From Peptoniphilus sp034090345 (lineage in GTDB: Bacteria; Bacillota; Clostridia; Tissierellales; Peptoniphilaceae): a stretch of 64,000 nt of DNA. Shown here piece by piece: positions 55,601 through 63,064 of this stretch. The position numbers and the translations under genes are program-made. How positions within the stretch are numbered: the first letter of the stretch is position 1; every line of letters begins with the position of its first letter. The notes under the pieces are model-generated. The model was not told the DNA's origin, did no database searches, and saw only the letters and a program-made list of their open reading frames with translations. Where the stretch lies: positions 1 to 64,000 of the forward strand of contig NZ_JAXDSS010000015.1 of NCBI RefSeq assembly GCF_034090345.1. Direction: 5' to 3'.

Positions 55601-55629
55601 GAGTCTGATTTATTTCAGGCTCTTTTTTA
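55601..55629 (+). terminator. Terminator after the DUF6873-like gene
   Basis: GAGTCTGA (55601-55608), loop TTTATT, and TCAGGCTC (55615-55622) form an 8-bp stem with one T-G pair, then T6. It ends the long FHA-to-DUF6873 run; the amidohydrolase starts 12 nt later. Confidence 0.85.
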
Positions 55630-55640
55630 TAGAGGAAGAA

Positions 55641-56810
55641 ATGAATATAGAACTTACAAGAGAAGAAGAAAACAAAATTTTAGAATTTAGACACCATATG
55701 CACGAATATCCAGAACTTTCTAATATGGAGTTCAACACTACAAAAAATATAAAAGAAATTTTGAGTACAATTGATGGAGTTGAGATAATTCCACTTGACG
55801 TTGAAACGGGAGTGGTTGCTAAAATAAAAGGAGCTAAAGAGGGGAAGACCATAGGGATTAGATGTGATATAGATGCAATCAGCCAAACAGAAAAGTATAA
55901 TTGGGAGTATAAGTCAAAAGTTGATGGAGTAATGCATGCTTGTGGTCATGATTTTCATACTGCTTCGCTACTTGGAGCGGCAATAATTTTGAGTAAATTG
56001 AGAAGTAAAATGCAAGGAAATACTATTTTACTTTTCCAAAAAGCTGAAGAGACTACCACTGGTGCAAAAGAAATGTTAGAAGCAGGACTTTTAGAAATTA
56101 CAAAACCGGATATGTTCTTCGGTCTACACAATTGGCCTTTAGTATCTGCAGGAAAAGTAATTTGCAAAAATGGAGCACTTATGTCAGCAAAGACAAATTT
56201 GGAAATAGAAATTATTGGAAGAGGAGGACACGGTTCAATGCCTCATTTAAATATTGACCCAATAGTTTGTACTTCAGCTGTGATAATGTCTTTACAAACT
56301 GTTTTGAGTAGAAATATAGACCCTTTTGAACAAGTTGTATTTTCTATAAATTATGTAAACGGCGGGAGTAAAGAAAATTTAGTTGTAGACAATACAATAA
56401 TGACAGCTACAATTCGTTCGTTGAGTAGTGAAGCTATGACAAGAGCCAAAGATAGAATGGAGAGAATTGTAAAAGACACTTGTTCCGCCTATGAATGTGA
56501 TTATAAAATTACATACCATGAAGATATCCCTCTAACGTTCAATTCAGAAGAAATGTATAATTTAGCCGTTAAAGCTGCTGGGAAAATAGTTGGAAGAGAA
56601 GATATAATTGATATAAAACCGACAATGGCTAGTGAAGACTTTGCAATTATAATGCAAAACGTTCCGTCATTTATGTATTGGTTTGGAAGTGGAATAGTTG
56701 GCGCAGAAAATCAAGCACTACACCATTCATATTATCATGCAGCAGATAGTGGAATAAAAACAGCATCCGAAGTTTTGGCAAGTGCAGTTATAACAGCTCA
56801 AGGCTTGTAG
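55641..56810 (+). CDS. M20D-family amidohydrolase
   Basis: 389 aa metallo-amidohydrolase (HipO/AbgB-like). EFRHHMHEYPELSNMEF near the start, IRCDIDAISQTE, MHACGHDFHTASLLG with Cys101, His103, Asp104 and His106, QKAEETTTGAKEML and GRGGHGSMPHL. The family removes acyl groups from amino acids (hippurate, indole-acetyl or N-acetyl amino acids, acetyl-diaminopimelate). The substrate cannot be told. It stands alone between terminators. Confidence 0.9.
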   Translation: MNIELTREEENKILEFRHHMHEYPELSNMEFNTTKNIKEILSTIDGVEIIPLDVETGVVAKIKGAKEGKTIGIRCDIDAISQTEKYNWEYKSKVDGVMHACGHDFHTASLLGAAIILSKLRSKMQGNTILLFQKAEETTTGAKEMLEAGLLEITKPDMFFGLHNWPLVSAGKVICKNGALMSAKTNLEIEIIGRGGHGSMPHLNIDPIVCTSAVIMSLQTVLSRNIDPFEQVVFSINYVNGGSKENLVVDNTIMTATIRSLSSEAMTRAKDRMERIVKDTCSAYECDYKITYHEDIPLTFNSEEMYNLAVKAAGKIVGREDIIDIKPTMASEDFAIIMQNVPSFMYWFGSGIVGAENQALHHSYYHAADSGIKTASEVLASAVITAQGL

Positions 56811-56848
56811 AACTACAATATACTGTATTAAAGTTTATTTTTATTTGT

Positions 56849-56878
56849 AATTTTGAGTAATTTAATTCAAAATTTTTT
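56849..56878 (+). terminator. AT-rich terminator after the amidohydrolase gene
   Basis: AATTTTGA (56849-56856) and TCAAAATT (56867-56874), with a further TTGAGT/ATTCAA match inward, followed by a T-run to 56878. The stem is AT-only, so it is weaker than the others in the window. Confidence 0.5.
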
Positions 56879-56883
56879 GATAA

Positions 56884-57246
56884 TTATTACTATACATTTA
56901 TTATAGAGCCAATAAACTAAATGAAAAATATATCGTATTTATCATGGCAGTACCATTTGGGATTATTCATTTAGAGACTGTTTTAATGGCTTTATTTGCT
57001 ATTGTAGGTGGATTTGTATTAGGATTACTTTATATAAAAAGTAAAAATTTAATTTATCAAATAATACTTAATTTTATAATAGATACTGATCCAATTATTA
57101 CGGGGCCTATTCTTGAATCTATTTTTAAAATTGTTAATGTAGGAGATTATGTATATCCTATGGCGTATTTAATAATGTTTTTAATATTTTTTGTTGGTTA
57201 TTTGATAATGAGAAATATATTAAATAGACAAAGTTTGAAAGAATAA
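56884..57246 (+). pseudogene. Remnant of a CPBP (Abi/CAAX) membrane protease
   Basis: An open frame from a TAA at 56881 to 57246, with a first ATG at 56944 (100 aa). YIVFIMAVPFGIIHLETV and FVLGLLYIKSKNLIYQIILNFIID match the second and third motif regions of CPBP intramembrane proteases (FxxxH, then HxxxN). The N-terminal half with the EExxxR motif is absent, and the usual His of the last motif is Asn (NFIID). No ribosome-binding site precedes the ATG. Best read as a decayed 3' fragment. Confidence 0.65.
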
Positions 57247-57335
57247 GTTATATGTAAATTAAAGAGAATCATAATGAGCTAATGAACAAAAAAGTAAGTA
57301 TTATAAATTGCTATAACTATTAGTGTATAATGGAA

Positions 57336-57362
57336 TTAAAAAAACCAGGAAATTTCTCCTGG
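57336..57362. terminator. Terminator of the Mop gene (works on the minus strand)
   Basis: CCAGGA (57345-57350) and TCCTGG (57357-57362) form the stem; on the minus strand it is followed by a run of eight T, and on the plus strand by ATTTTTT. It lies 38 nt past the stop codon of the Mop protein. Confidence 0.8.
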
Positions 57363-57400
57363 ATTTTTTGTACTATCAAAAAGGTAATTCCTTCTCTTAT

Positions 57401-57610
57401 TTATTCAACACCAACCATTACGTTGCTTGCTTTTACGATTGCGCTTGCTTCTTTTCCAACTTCAAGACCAAATTCTTCGATAACAGTATTTGTAATAGAT
57501 GAAGTGATTACTACATCATTTCCAAGGTCGATTTTAACGATTCCGTTAACTGCTCCCTTTTGAATTTCAACAACTTTACCTTTAAACACGTTACGTGCGC
57601 TAATTTTCAT
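57401..57610 (-). CDS. Molybdate-binding Mop/TOBE-domain protein
   Basis: 69 aa single TOBE (Mop) domain: SARNVFKGKVVEIQKGAVNGIVKIDLG and the end EASAIVKASNVMVGVE. Molbindins of this type form hexamers that bind molybdate or tungstate in the cytoplasm. It has its own promoter and terminator. No mod transporter or molybdopterin gene is beside it. The plus-strand open frame over the same bases is a shadow. Confidence 0.88.
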   Translation of the reverse strand: MKISARNVFKGKVVEIQKGAVNGIVKIDLGNDVVITSSITNTVIEEFGLEVGKEASAIVKASNVMVGVE

Positions 57611-57642
57611 AATTTTTCCTTCTTAAAAAATTTTGCTTTTAT

Positions 57643-57670
57643 ATTATACCCATTACTCATAAAATGTAAA
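57643..57670 (-). promoter_or_regulatory. Promoter of the Mop gene
   Basis: On the minus strand TTTACA (57670-57665), a 16-nt spacer and TATAAT (57648-57643) lead to the Mop start at 57610, with AAGGAA as ribosome-binding site. It is back-to-back with the thrS promoter. Confidence 0.7.
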
Positions 57671-57693
57671 TTGAATTAAGGAAAATAAAATTA

Positions 57694-57722
57694 TTGATTA
57701 TTTTCCCAAGTTGTGCTATCAT
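57694..57722 (+). promoter_or_regulatory. Promoter of thrS
   Basis: TTGATT (57694-57699), a 17-nt spacer and TATCAT (57717-57722) lie just upstream of the T-box leader, placing the start of transcription near 57729. Confidence 0.65.
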
Positions 57723-57729
57723 ATCTTAC

Positions 57730-57921
57730 AACGTTGAAGGGACGAGTAGTATAACTATCTCTTTAGAGAGGAGCCGGTTGGTGAAAGGCTTTGAGTAACG
57801 ATATGAAAACTAACCCTGAGTACTTCGGTAATGCGAAGCGTGTAGGTCGCGATAAGACTTTTGAGGAGCAATTAAGGTGGAACCACGGTCTAACGTCCTT
57901 TTGGGATGTTGGGCTTTTTTT
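57730..57921 (+). promoter_or_regulatory. T-box riboswitch (Thr, specifier ACT) before thrS
   Basis: Stem I has base pairing AGGG (57738-57741) with CCCT (57814-57817), AGTA (57745-57748) facing GAA (57805-57807), apical GGTTGGTG, and specifier ACT (57809-57811), a threonine codon. The T-box AAGGTGGAACCACGG (57874-57888) has TGGA in the bulge. The terminator stem GTCTAACGTCC/GGATGTTGGGC (57888-57914) is followed by seven T. Uncharged tRNA-Thr should favour readthrough into thrS. The leader fills the 367-nt gap between the Mop gene and thrS. Confidence 0.93.
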
Positions 57922-57977
57922 ATTGTTTAGGTTTCGCTGTATCCACTAAGATATTGTGGAATATATTGGAGGAGAAA

Positions 57978-59885
57978 ATGATAGTAAGATTACCAGACGG
58001 TTCAGAAAGAAAATATGATTCAGAAAAAACTGTAAAAGAATTAATTCTTGATATTTCAGAAGGACTTGAAAGAGCAGCAGTTGGTGCAGTTGTAAATGGC
58101 GAAGTTAGAGGGAAACTTGAAGTTGTAAATGAAGATTGTGATTTTAAAGTTGTAAAATTTGAAGACAAAGAAGGAAAACAAATTTTCTGGCACACAACTT
58201 CTCACGTTATGGCTTATGCAATACAAAGATTGTATCCAGATGCAAAATTTGCAATAGGACCTGCAATAGACAATGGATTCTACTATGATATAGATGTTGA
58301 GCATAGATTTGTACCTGAAGATTTAGAAAAAATCGAATCTGAAATGAAAGCTATTATAAAAGAAGCTCCAGCAGTTGAAAAACTTTCAATGCCAAGAGCT
58401 GAAGCTATAGCAATGTTCAAAGAAAAAGAACAAGATTACAAACTTGAACTTATTGAAGGCTTAAAAGATGAAAATATAACTCTTTACAAAATTGGAGATT
58501 TTTACGATCTATGTAAAGGACCGCACCTTGATACAGTAAAAAATATTAAAGCAATTAAATTAAATTCAATAGCTGGAGCTTATTGGAGAGGCGACGAGAA
58601 CAATAAGATGCTTCAAAGAATTTATGGTATTTCATTTGAAAAGAAAAAACAACTTGATGAATACATTGAGAGAATGGAAGAAGCTGAAAAGAGAGATCAC
58701 AGAAAGCTTGGAAAAGAGCTTGAACTTTTCACAATGCACGAAGAAGGTCCAGGATTCCCATTCTTCCACCCAAATGGAATGTTGGTTAGAAACCAATTAT
58801 TAAATTGGTGGAGAGATGAACTTATACAAAATGGATATGGAGAAATTTTAACTCCAATAATTTTAAACGAAGAATTGTGGCACAAGAGTGGTCACTGGGA
58901 CCACTATAAAGAAAATATGTACTTCACTAAAATAGATGGTGGAGATTACGCAGTAAAACCTATGAACTGCCCAGGTTCTACAATAGTGTACGCTTCAAGC
59001 CCACACTCTTACAGAGAACTTCCAATCAGACTTGCTGAATACGGTCAAGTACACAGACATGAGCTTTCAGGAGCACTACACGGACTATTCAGAGTAAGAA
59101 CATTTACTCAAGACGATGCCCATGTATACTGTCTACCATCTCAAATTGAAGAAGAAGTATTCAAGCTAATCGATTTAGCAGATAAATTATATGGAACTTT
59201 TGGATTTAAATACACAGTAGAGCTTTCAACAAGACCTGATGACTTTATGGGTGATATCGAATCTTGGAACAAAGCAGAAACAGCTCTTGAAGCAGCTTTA
59301 AAAGATAGAGGAATGGAATATACTATAAACGAAGGGGACGGAGCATTCTACGGACCTAAGATAGACTTCCACCTTGAAGATGCGATTGGAAGAACATGGC
59401 AATGTGGTACAATCCAACTTGATTTCCAAATGCCTATCAACTTTGACTTGACTTATATAAATGAAAATGGAGAAAAGGCAAGACCTGTAATGCTACACAG
59501 AGCATTATTCGGTTCAATAGAAAGATTCCTTGGAATTTTAATTGAACACTTTGCAGGTAAATTCCCACTATGGTTAGCTCCAGTACAAGTTGCAGTAATA
59601 CCTGTATCAGACAAATTTGCAGAAGGTGCAAACAAAGTTGCTGATAAGTTAAGAGCAGCCGGATTAAGAGTTAAATTGGATGGAAGAGCAGAAAAGGTAG
59701 GCTACAAGATACGTGAAGCACAAGTTAAGAAAATTAACTATATGCTTGTAGTTGGAGAACAAGAAATTCAAAGTGGAAAACTTTCTGTAAGAAAGAGAAA
59801 CGGAGAAGAAATCAAAGACGTTGAAGTTGAAGATTTCATAGCTGACTTACAAAAAGAAATTGCAGAAAAAACAATAACTGAATAA
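57978..59885 (+). CDS. thrS: Threonyl-tRNA synthetase
   Basis: 635 aa class II synthetase from ATG 57978 after GGAGGAG; an upstream in-frame ATG lies in the T-box terminator and is rejected. TGS domain (1-60, VRLPDGSERKYDSEKTVKEL), editing domain (about 65-220), catalytic core with zinc-binding Cys near 331 (MNCPGST), motif 2 (HRHELSGALHGLFRVRTFTQ), motif 3 (HRALFGSIERFLGILIEH) and the anticodon-binding domain. It is regulated by the Thr T-box upstream. Confidence 0.96.
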   Translation: MIVRLPDGSERKYDSEKTVKELILDISEGLERAAVGAVVNGEVRGKLEVVNEDCDFKVVKFEDKEGKQIFWHTTSHVMAYAIQRLYPDAKFAIGPAIDNGFYYDIDVEHRFVPEDLEKIESEMKAIIKEAPAVEKLSMPRAEAIAMFKEKEQDYKLELIEGLKDENITLYKIGDFYDLCKGPHLDTVKNIKAIKLNSIAGAYWRGDENNKMLQRIYGISFEKKKQLDEYIERMEEAEKRDHRKLGKELELFTMHEEGPGFPFFHPNGMLVRNQLLNWWRDELIQNGYGEILTPIILNEELWHKSGHWDHYKENMYFTKIDGGDYAVKPMNCPGSTIVYASSPHSYRELPIRLAEYGQVHRHELSGALHGLFRVRTFTQDDAHVYCLPSQIEEEVFKLIDLADKLYGTFGFKYTVELSTRPDDFMGDIESWNKAETALEAALKDRGMEYTINEGDGAFYGPKIDFHLEDAIGRTWQCGTIQLDFQMPINFDLTYINENGEKARPVMLHRALFGSIERFLGILIEHFAGKFPLWLAPVQVAVIPVSDKFAEGANKVADKLRAAGLRVKLDGRAEKVGYKIREAQVKKINYMLVVGEQEIQSGKLSVRKRNGEEIKDVEVEDFIADLQKEIAEKTITE

Positions 59886-59891
59886 GATTTC

Positions 59892-59933
59892 AAACCTACT
59901 GTTTTAAGAGTGATTTAGAATAGTAGGTTTTTT
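59892..59933 (+). terminator. Terminator after thrS
   Basis: AAACCTACT (59892-59900) pairs with AGTAGGTTT (59922-59930) across a 21-nt loop, followed by TTT. It starts 6 nt after the thrS stop. Confidence 0.85.
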
Positions 59934-59966
59934 GTTGGAAATTTTAAAAAAGTATTTTTTTTGCGG

Positions 59967-59975
59967 TGATATAAT
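59967..59975 (+). promoter_or_regulatory. Extended -10 promoter before the 132-aa membrane protein
   Basis: TGATATAAT (59967-59975) is an extended -10 element (TGnTATAAT). No clear -35 is visible, which is usual for this type. It starts a leader of about 70 nt to ATG 60052. Confidence 0.6.
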
Positions 59976-60051
59976 GTATATATAATTTAGTAATTGGGTA
60001 ACGTAAAACATTGATGATTTAAAGTAATATCTATAAGGAGAGTGTTGTTAG

Positions 60052-60450
60052 ATGAGTATTATAAAGAGAAAAATAAAATTAATTTTGATTAGTATTGCCA
60101 TTGTATTACTTGGAACATTGATTGTTGGATGGAATTTTATAAATCGAGAATATGTTGTTGAATCAAATCAACCATTGGGAGTAGCATGTCCTAACCCTAT
60201 TGCAAAAGCAGAGTTTAAATTGATTAAAGACATAGAGATAAAGAGTTCAGAATTTAATAAAGAAGCAACAATCTATTTTTTAGATAATTATGGAGCAATA
60301 TTAGGTGAGCAGATAGATATAAAGCCAGGGGAAAAGATTTTGGCAAAAATGCCAAAAACATATTCCAGCAAGAGTTTTTATGTTAAAGCTACACCAAAAC
60401 ACAGCATTGATGATTCTAATATGTACAATTTTGAAGTAACTTTTAAGTAA
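60052..60450 (+). CDS. Unrecognised membrane-anchored protein, 132 aa
   Basis: An N-terminal basic stretch and one TM helix (about 9-28) are followed by about 100 extracellular residues with a beta-rich pattern (AEFKLIKDIEI, KEATIYFLDNYGAI, KSFYVKATP). One Cys (CPNP). No family is recognised. It is monocistronic: own extended -10 promoter, AAGGAG ribosome-binding site somewhat distant from the ATG, own terminator. It lies between thrS and another unknown anchored protein. A small beta-sandwich on a membrane stalk is the most I can infer. Confidence 0.7.
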   Translation: MSIIKRKIKLILISIAIVLLGTLIVGWNFINREYVVESNQPLGVACPNPIAKAEFKLIKDIEIKSSEFNKEATIYFLDNYGAILGEQIDIKPGEKILAKMPKTYSSKSFYVKATPKHSIDDSNMYNFEVTFK

Positions 60451-60460
60451 GACATAGAGG

Positions 60461-60488
60461 AGGAGAAGTAAATTTCTTCTCCTTTTTT
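60461..60488 (+). terminator. Terminator after the 132-aa membrane protein
   Basis: Perfect hairpin AGGAGAAG (60461-60468), loop TAAATTT, CTTCTCCT (60476-60483), then a T-run to 60488. Confidence 0.92.
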
Positions 60489-60612
60489 ATTGAGTGAAAT
60501 AATATTTTAAATTAGATAATTTAAGTTAATAAGTTTTGTATTTTTATTTGTATTGCGTTAGTATAATAAATATAGAGAAAATATAATATATATTGTAATT
60601 GGTGGAGGAGTT

Positions 60613-61479
60613 ATGAGCAAAAAAGTTAAAATTTTCTTTATAGCTTTGATTGTTTTTTTATTATATAAAGGATATTTAAATTTAAAGAGTGAAATAATTT
60701 CATTGAACGACCAAATAGTAAATAATAATCTTAGATTAAGCGAAATACAATCGCAGTTGCATCAATTAAAAGAAGGAAATAAATCAATTTTAATGAAAAA
60801 AGATATTTCATTCAATAATTTGAACATAGAGAATAATACAGTAGAGTGCAAAGTTAGTTTGACTTTAAAAAGGAGTTTTAATAATTCAAAGGTTTTGATT
60901 AATGTAAATGGTATTGAAAAAAATACTGAATTAGAAAATGGAAATTATATATACAGGGAAGTTTTACCAATAAATAGTAATTTAAAATTAGGATTGCTTA
61001 ATATTTATAGTGAATCTGTTAAAGAGGTAGAAAATTTGAATTATGAAGACAGTGTTTTAAATACTGTTTTAGGTGAATGTTATATTAATGCACCATGGGA
61101 ATATGATTTTTTTAAAGAAAAAGATAAAGATGATGGTTTTGAAATTGAATTTGATGGTGAAATATATACTACTTTTCAAGGGAAATGGAATAAAATACCG
61201 GAAAAAATTGATTTTGTATTGTTAGTAAATGATAGAGAAAAATATAGGCACTCAATTATACCAACTGATAAGGGAACAAACTATATGAGGGGAGATATAA
61301 AGAGTAGAAAGTACAAATTTTTAAAGAATGATAAAGTTCAAGTTAATTTTGAAGTGGAAGATGAGCATGGATATATACACGTTATTCCTAAGCTATATAG
61401 GGTCATAGGGGATAAAGATTTTTCAAATAAAATTGAACTTATACAAACGGTAAAAGATAAAAATGGAAATTTAATTTAA
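60613..61479 (+). CDS. Unrecognised membrane-anchored protein, 288 aa
   Basis: One N-terminal TM helix (about 6-19), a probable coiled coil (about 24-56: LKSEIISLNDQIVNNNLRLSEIQSQLHQ), then about 230 extracellular residues, beta-rich, with DDGFEIEFDGEIYTTF and KVQVNFEVEDEHGYIHVIPKL. One Cys (GECYINAP). No family is recognised. GGAGGAG precedes the ATG; a TATAAT at 60562-60567 is a likely -10 box without a clear -35. No terminator is visible before the ilv leader promoter. Confidence 0.7.
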   Translation: MSKKVKIFFIALIVFLLYKGYLNLKSEIISLNDQIVNNNLRLSEIQSQLHQLKEGNKSILMKKDISFNNLNIENNTVECKVSLTLKRSFNNSKVLINVNGIEKNTELENGNYIYREVLPINSNLKLGLLNIYSESVKEVENLNYEDSVLNTVLGECYINAPWEYDFFKEKDKDDGFEIEFDGEIYTTFQGKWNKIPEKIDFVLLVNDREKYRHSIIPTDKGTNYMRGDIKSRKYKFLKNDKVQVNFEVEDEHGYIHVIPKLYRVIGDKDFSNKIELIQTVKDKNGNLI

Positions 61480-61486
61480 AAAACTG

Positions 61487-61515
61487 TTGCAAAAATATTT
61501 TTCATCATTTATAAT
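61487..61515 (+). promoter_or_regulatory. Promoter of the ilv operon
   Basis: TTGCAA (61487-61492), a 17-nt spacer and TATAAT (61510-61515) immediately precede the Ile T-box leader; transcription should begin near 61522. Confidence 0.8.
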
Positions 61516-61529
61516 AAGTAAAAGTTAAA

Positions 61530-61791
61530 AAATACTGATATGGAAGAGTAGATAAAGTGAGTTTTAAAGAGATGTGTCGGTTGGTGCGAGACACAATACA
61601 AGTTTTATTGAAAATCGCCATTGAGTAATGATACTGAAAGAGGAGTAAGTATTGTCGGGATCTCCCGTTATAGAGATATTCATTGTTGAATTGAGAGCAT
61701 CATTTTAAAGATGAAGAAGAGTGGTACCGCGGAAAATAGTTTATATATCTTTCGTCTCTTCACAAATGTGAAAGGACGAAAGATTTTTTTA
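61530..61791 (+). promoter_or_regulatory. T-box riboswitch (Ile, specifier ATC) before the ilv genes
   Basis: Stem I base ATGG (61540-61543) pairs with CCAT (61618-61621); AGTA (61547-61550) faces GAA (61610-61612); the apical loop has GGTTGGTG; the specifier is ATC (61614-61616), an isoleucine codon. The T-box AGTGGTACCGCGG ends near 61732, with TGGT in the bulge. The terminator stem ATCTTTCGTC (61747-61756) and GACGAAAGAT (61775-61784) is followed by T7. It fills the 337-nt gap and should switch the operon on when tRNA-Ile is uncharged. Confidence 0.95.
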
Positions 61792-61816
61792 TTTTAGGAT
61801 TTAGGAGGAGAAAGTT

Positions 61817-62041
61817 ATGGAGACAAAAGTTTATGCAAATTTATTACAAGGTATGGATTCTTTTTTGAGAATCGCAATGACACTCAGACGAAGAGAGTTA
61901 AAGCTTAAATCATTAAGTATGTCAACTGATTGTAATGAGATGGTGATAGTTTTGAATGAACAGGAAACTTCTTCTCAATCTGTGCTAAATCATATGCAAA
62001 AGTTATGTGATGTTGGAAATGTAAGAGTTGTAGTAGGATAA
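61817..62041 (+). CDS. ACT-domain protein, short acetolactate synthase regulatory subunit-like
   Basis: 74 aa, one ACT-like domain: LQGMDSFLRIAMTLRRRELKLKSLSMSTD, then EMVIVLNEQE and VRVVVG at the end. The R-R-E pattern after the first helix is that of acetolactate synthase small subunits. Its size is like IlvM of E. coli (one ACT domain) and not like the two-domain IlvN/IlvH. No large subunit lies in the window. It opens the Ile-T-box operon, 21 nt before ilvC. Confidence 0.75.
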   Translation: METKVYANLLQGMDSFLRIAMTLRRRELKLKSLSMSTDCNEMVIVLNEQETSSQSVLNHMQKLCDVGNVRVVVG

Positions 62042-62062
62042 ATTTTTAGTAGGAGGAATAAA

Positions 62063-63055
62063 ATGGCAAAGATGTATTATGATAAGGATGTAAATTTAGA
62101 TTCGTTAAAGAGCAAGAAAGTGGCAGTGGTTGGTTATGGTAGCCAAGGTCATGCTCATGCTCAAAATTTAAGAGATAGTGGCTGCGATGTTGTAATAGCA
62201 CTATATGAAGGAAGCAAGTCTGCTGAAGTTGCAAAGGCAGATGGCTTTGATGTACTTAGCGTTGCAGATGCAACTAAGCAAGCTGATGTTTTGGTTATGC
62301 TAATCCCTGATGAAAAACAAAAAAAAGTATATGAAAATGAAATTGAACCTAATTTGAGAGAAGGTCAAACTTTGGTGTTTGCTCATGGATTCAATATTCA
62401 CTTTGGACAAATAAAACCTCCTACAAATGTCAATGTTATTATGGTGGCGCCTAAGGGTCCTGGCCATTTAGTTAGAAGTGTATTTGTTGAGAACAGTGGT
62501 GTTCCGGCTGTGTTTGCAGTTGAAAATAATTACACAGGAGATGCAGACAGTTTAGTTCTACAATATGCAAAGGGAATTGGAGCGACAAGAGCCGGTGTGC
62601 TTGAAACAAGTTTTAAAGAAGAAACTGAAACAGATTTATTCGGAGAGCAAGCAGTTTTATGCGGCGGAGTTAATGCTTTGATGAAAGCCGGATTTGAAAC
62701 TCTTGTTGCAGCTGGATACCAAAAGGAAGTTGCATATTTTGAATGTCTACATGAGATGAAATTGGTTGTGGATTTACTTTATGCCGGCGGATTTGAAGGA
62801 ATGAGATACAGCATAAGTGATACAGCTGAATACGGAGACTACGTATCAGGTGGAAGAATTATAGACGATCACGTAAAGAACTCAATGAAAGAAGTTCTAA
62901 GCGATATACAAAGTGGAAAATTTGCAAAAGAATGGATTGCAGAAAATGAAAATGGCAGAGTGAACTTCAACAAGTATAGAGAAGATGCAAAGAATAGTGA
63001 AGTTACAGAAGTTGGCAAAAATTTAAGAAGTATGATGAGTTTTTTAAAGAAGTAA
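62063..63055 (+). CDS. ilvC: Ketol-acid reductoisomerase
   Basis: 330 aa class I enzyme. NADPH-binding GYGSQGHAHAQNLRDSG (24-40), FAHGFNIHF, MVAPKGPGHLVR, and the knotted domain with ETDLFGEQAVLCGG and EGMRYSISDTAEYGD. It converts acetolactate or acetohydroxybutyrate to the dihydroxy acids of valine and isoleucine synthesis. GGAGG precedes the ATG. The product feeds ilvD downstream. Confidence 0.96.
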   Translation: MAKMYYDKDVNLDSLKSKKVAVVGYGSQGHAHAQNLRDSGCDVVIALYEGSKSAEVAKADGFDVLSVADATKQADVLVMLIPDEKQKKVYENEIEPNLREGQTLVFAHGFNIHFGQIKPPTNVNVIMVAPKGPGHLVRSVFVENSGVPAVFAVENNYTGDADSLVLQYAKGIGATRAGVLETSFKEETETDLFGEQAVLCGGVNALMKAGFETLVAAGYQKEVAYFECLHEMKLVVDLLYAGGFEGMRYSISDTAEYGDYVSGGRIIDDHVKNSMKEVLSDIQSGKFAKEWIAENENGRVNFNKYREDAKNSEVTEVGKNLRSMMSFLKK

Positions 63056-63064
63056 GGGGGAAAA

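Noticed and set aside
57330..57563. Plus-strand open frame of 77 aa
   Set aside because: It is the complement of the Mop/TOBE gene, which has family motifs, a promoter and a terminator on the minus strand.
57730..57921. Possible small structured ncRNA independent of thrS
   Set aside because: All elements fit a T-box leader, including stem I, specifier, T-box sequence and terminator.
57906..57977. In-frame upstream extension of thrS
   Set aside because: It starts inside the T-box terminator stem; GGAGGAG before ATG 57978 and the TGS-domain start decide the issue.
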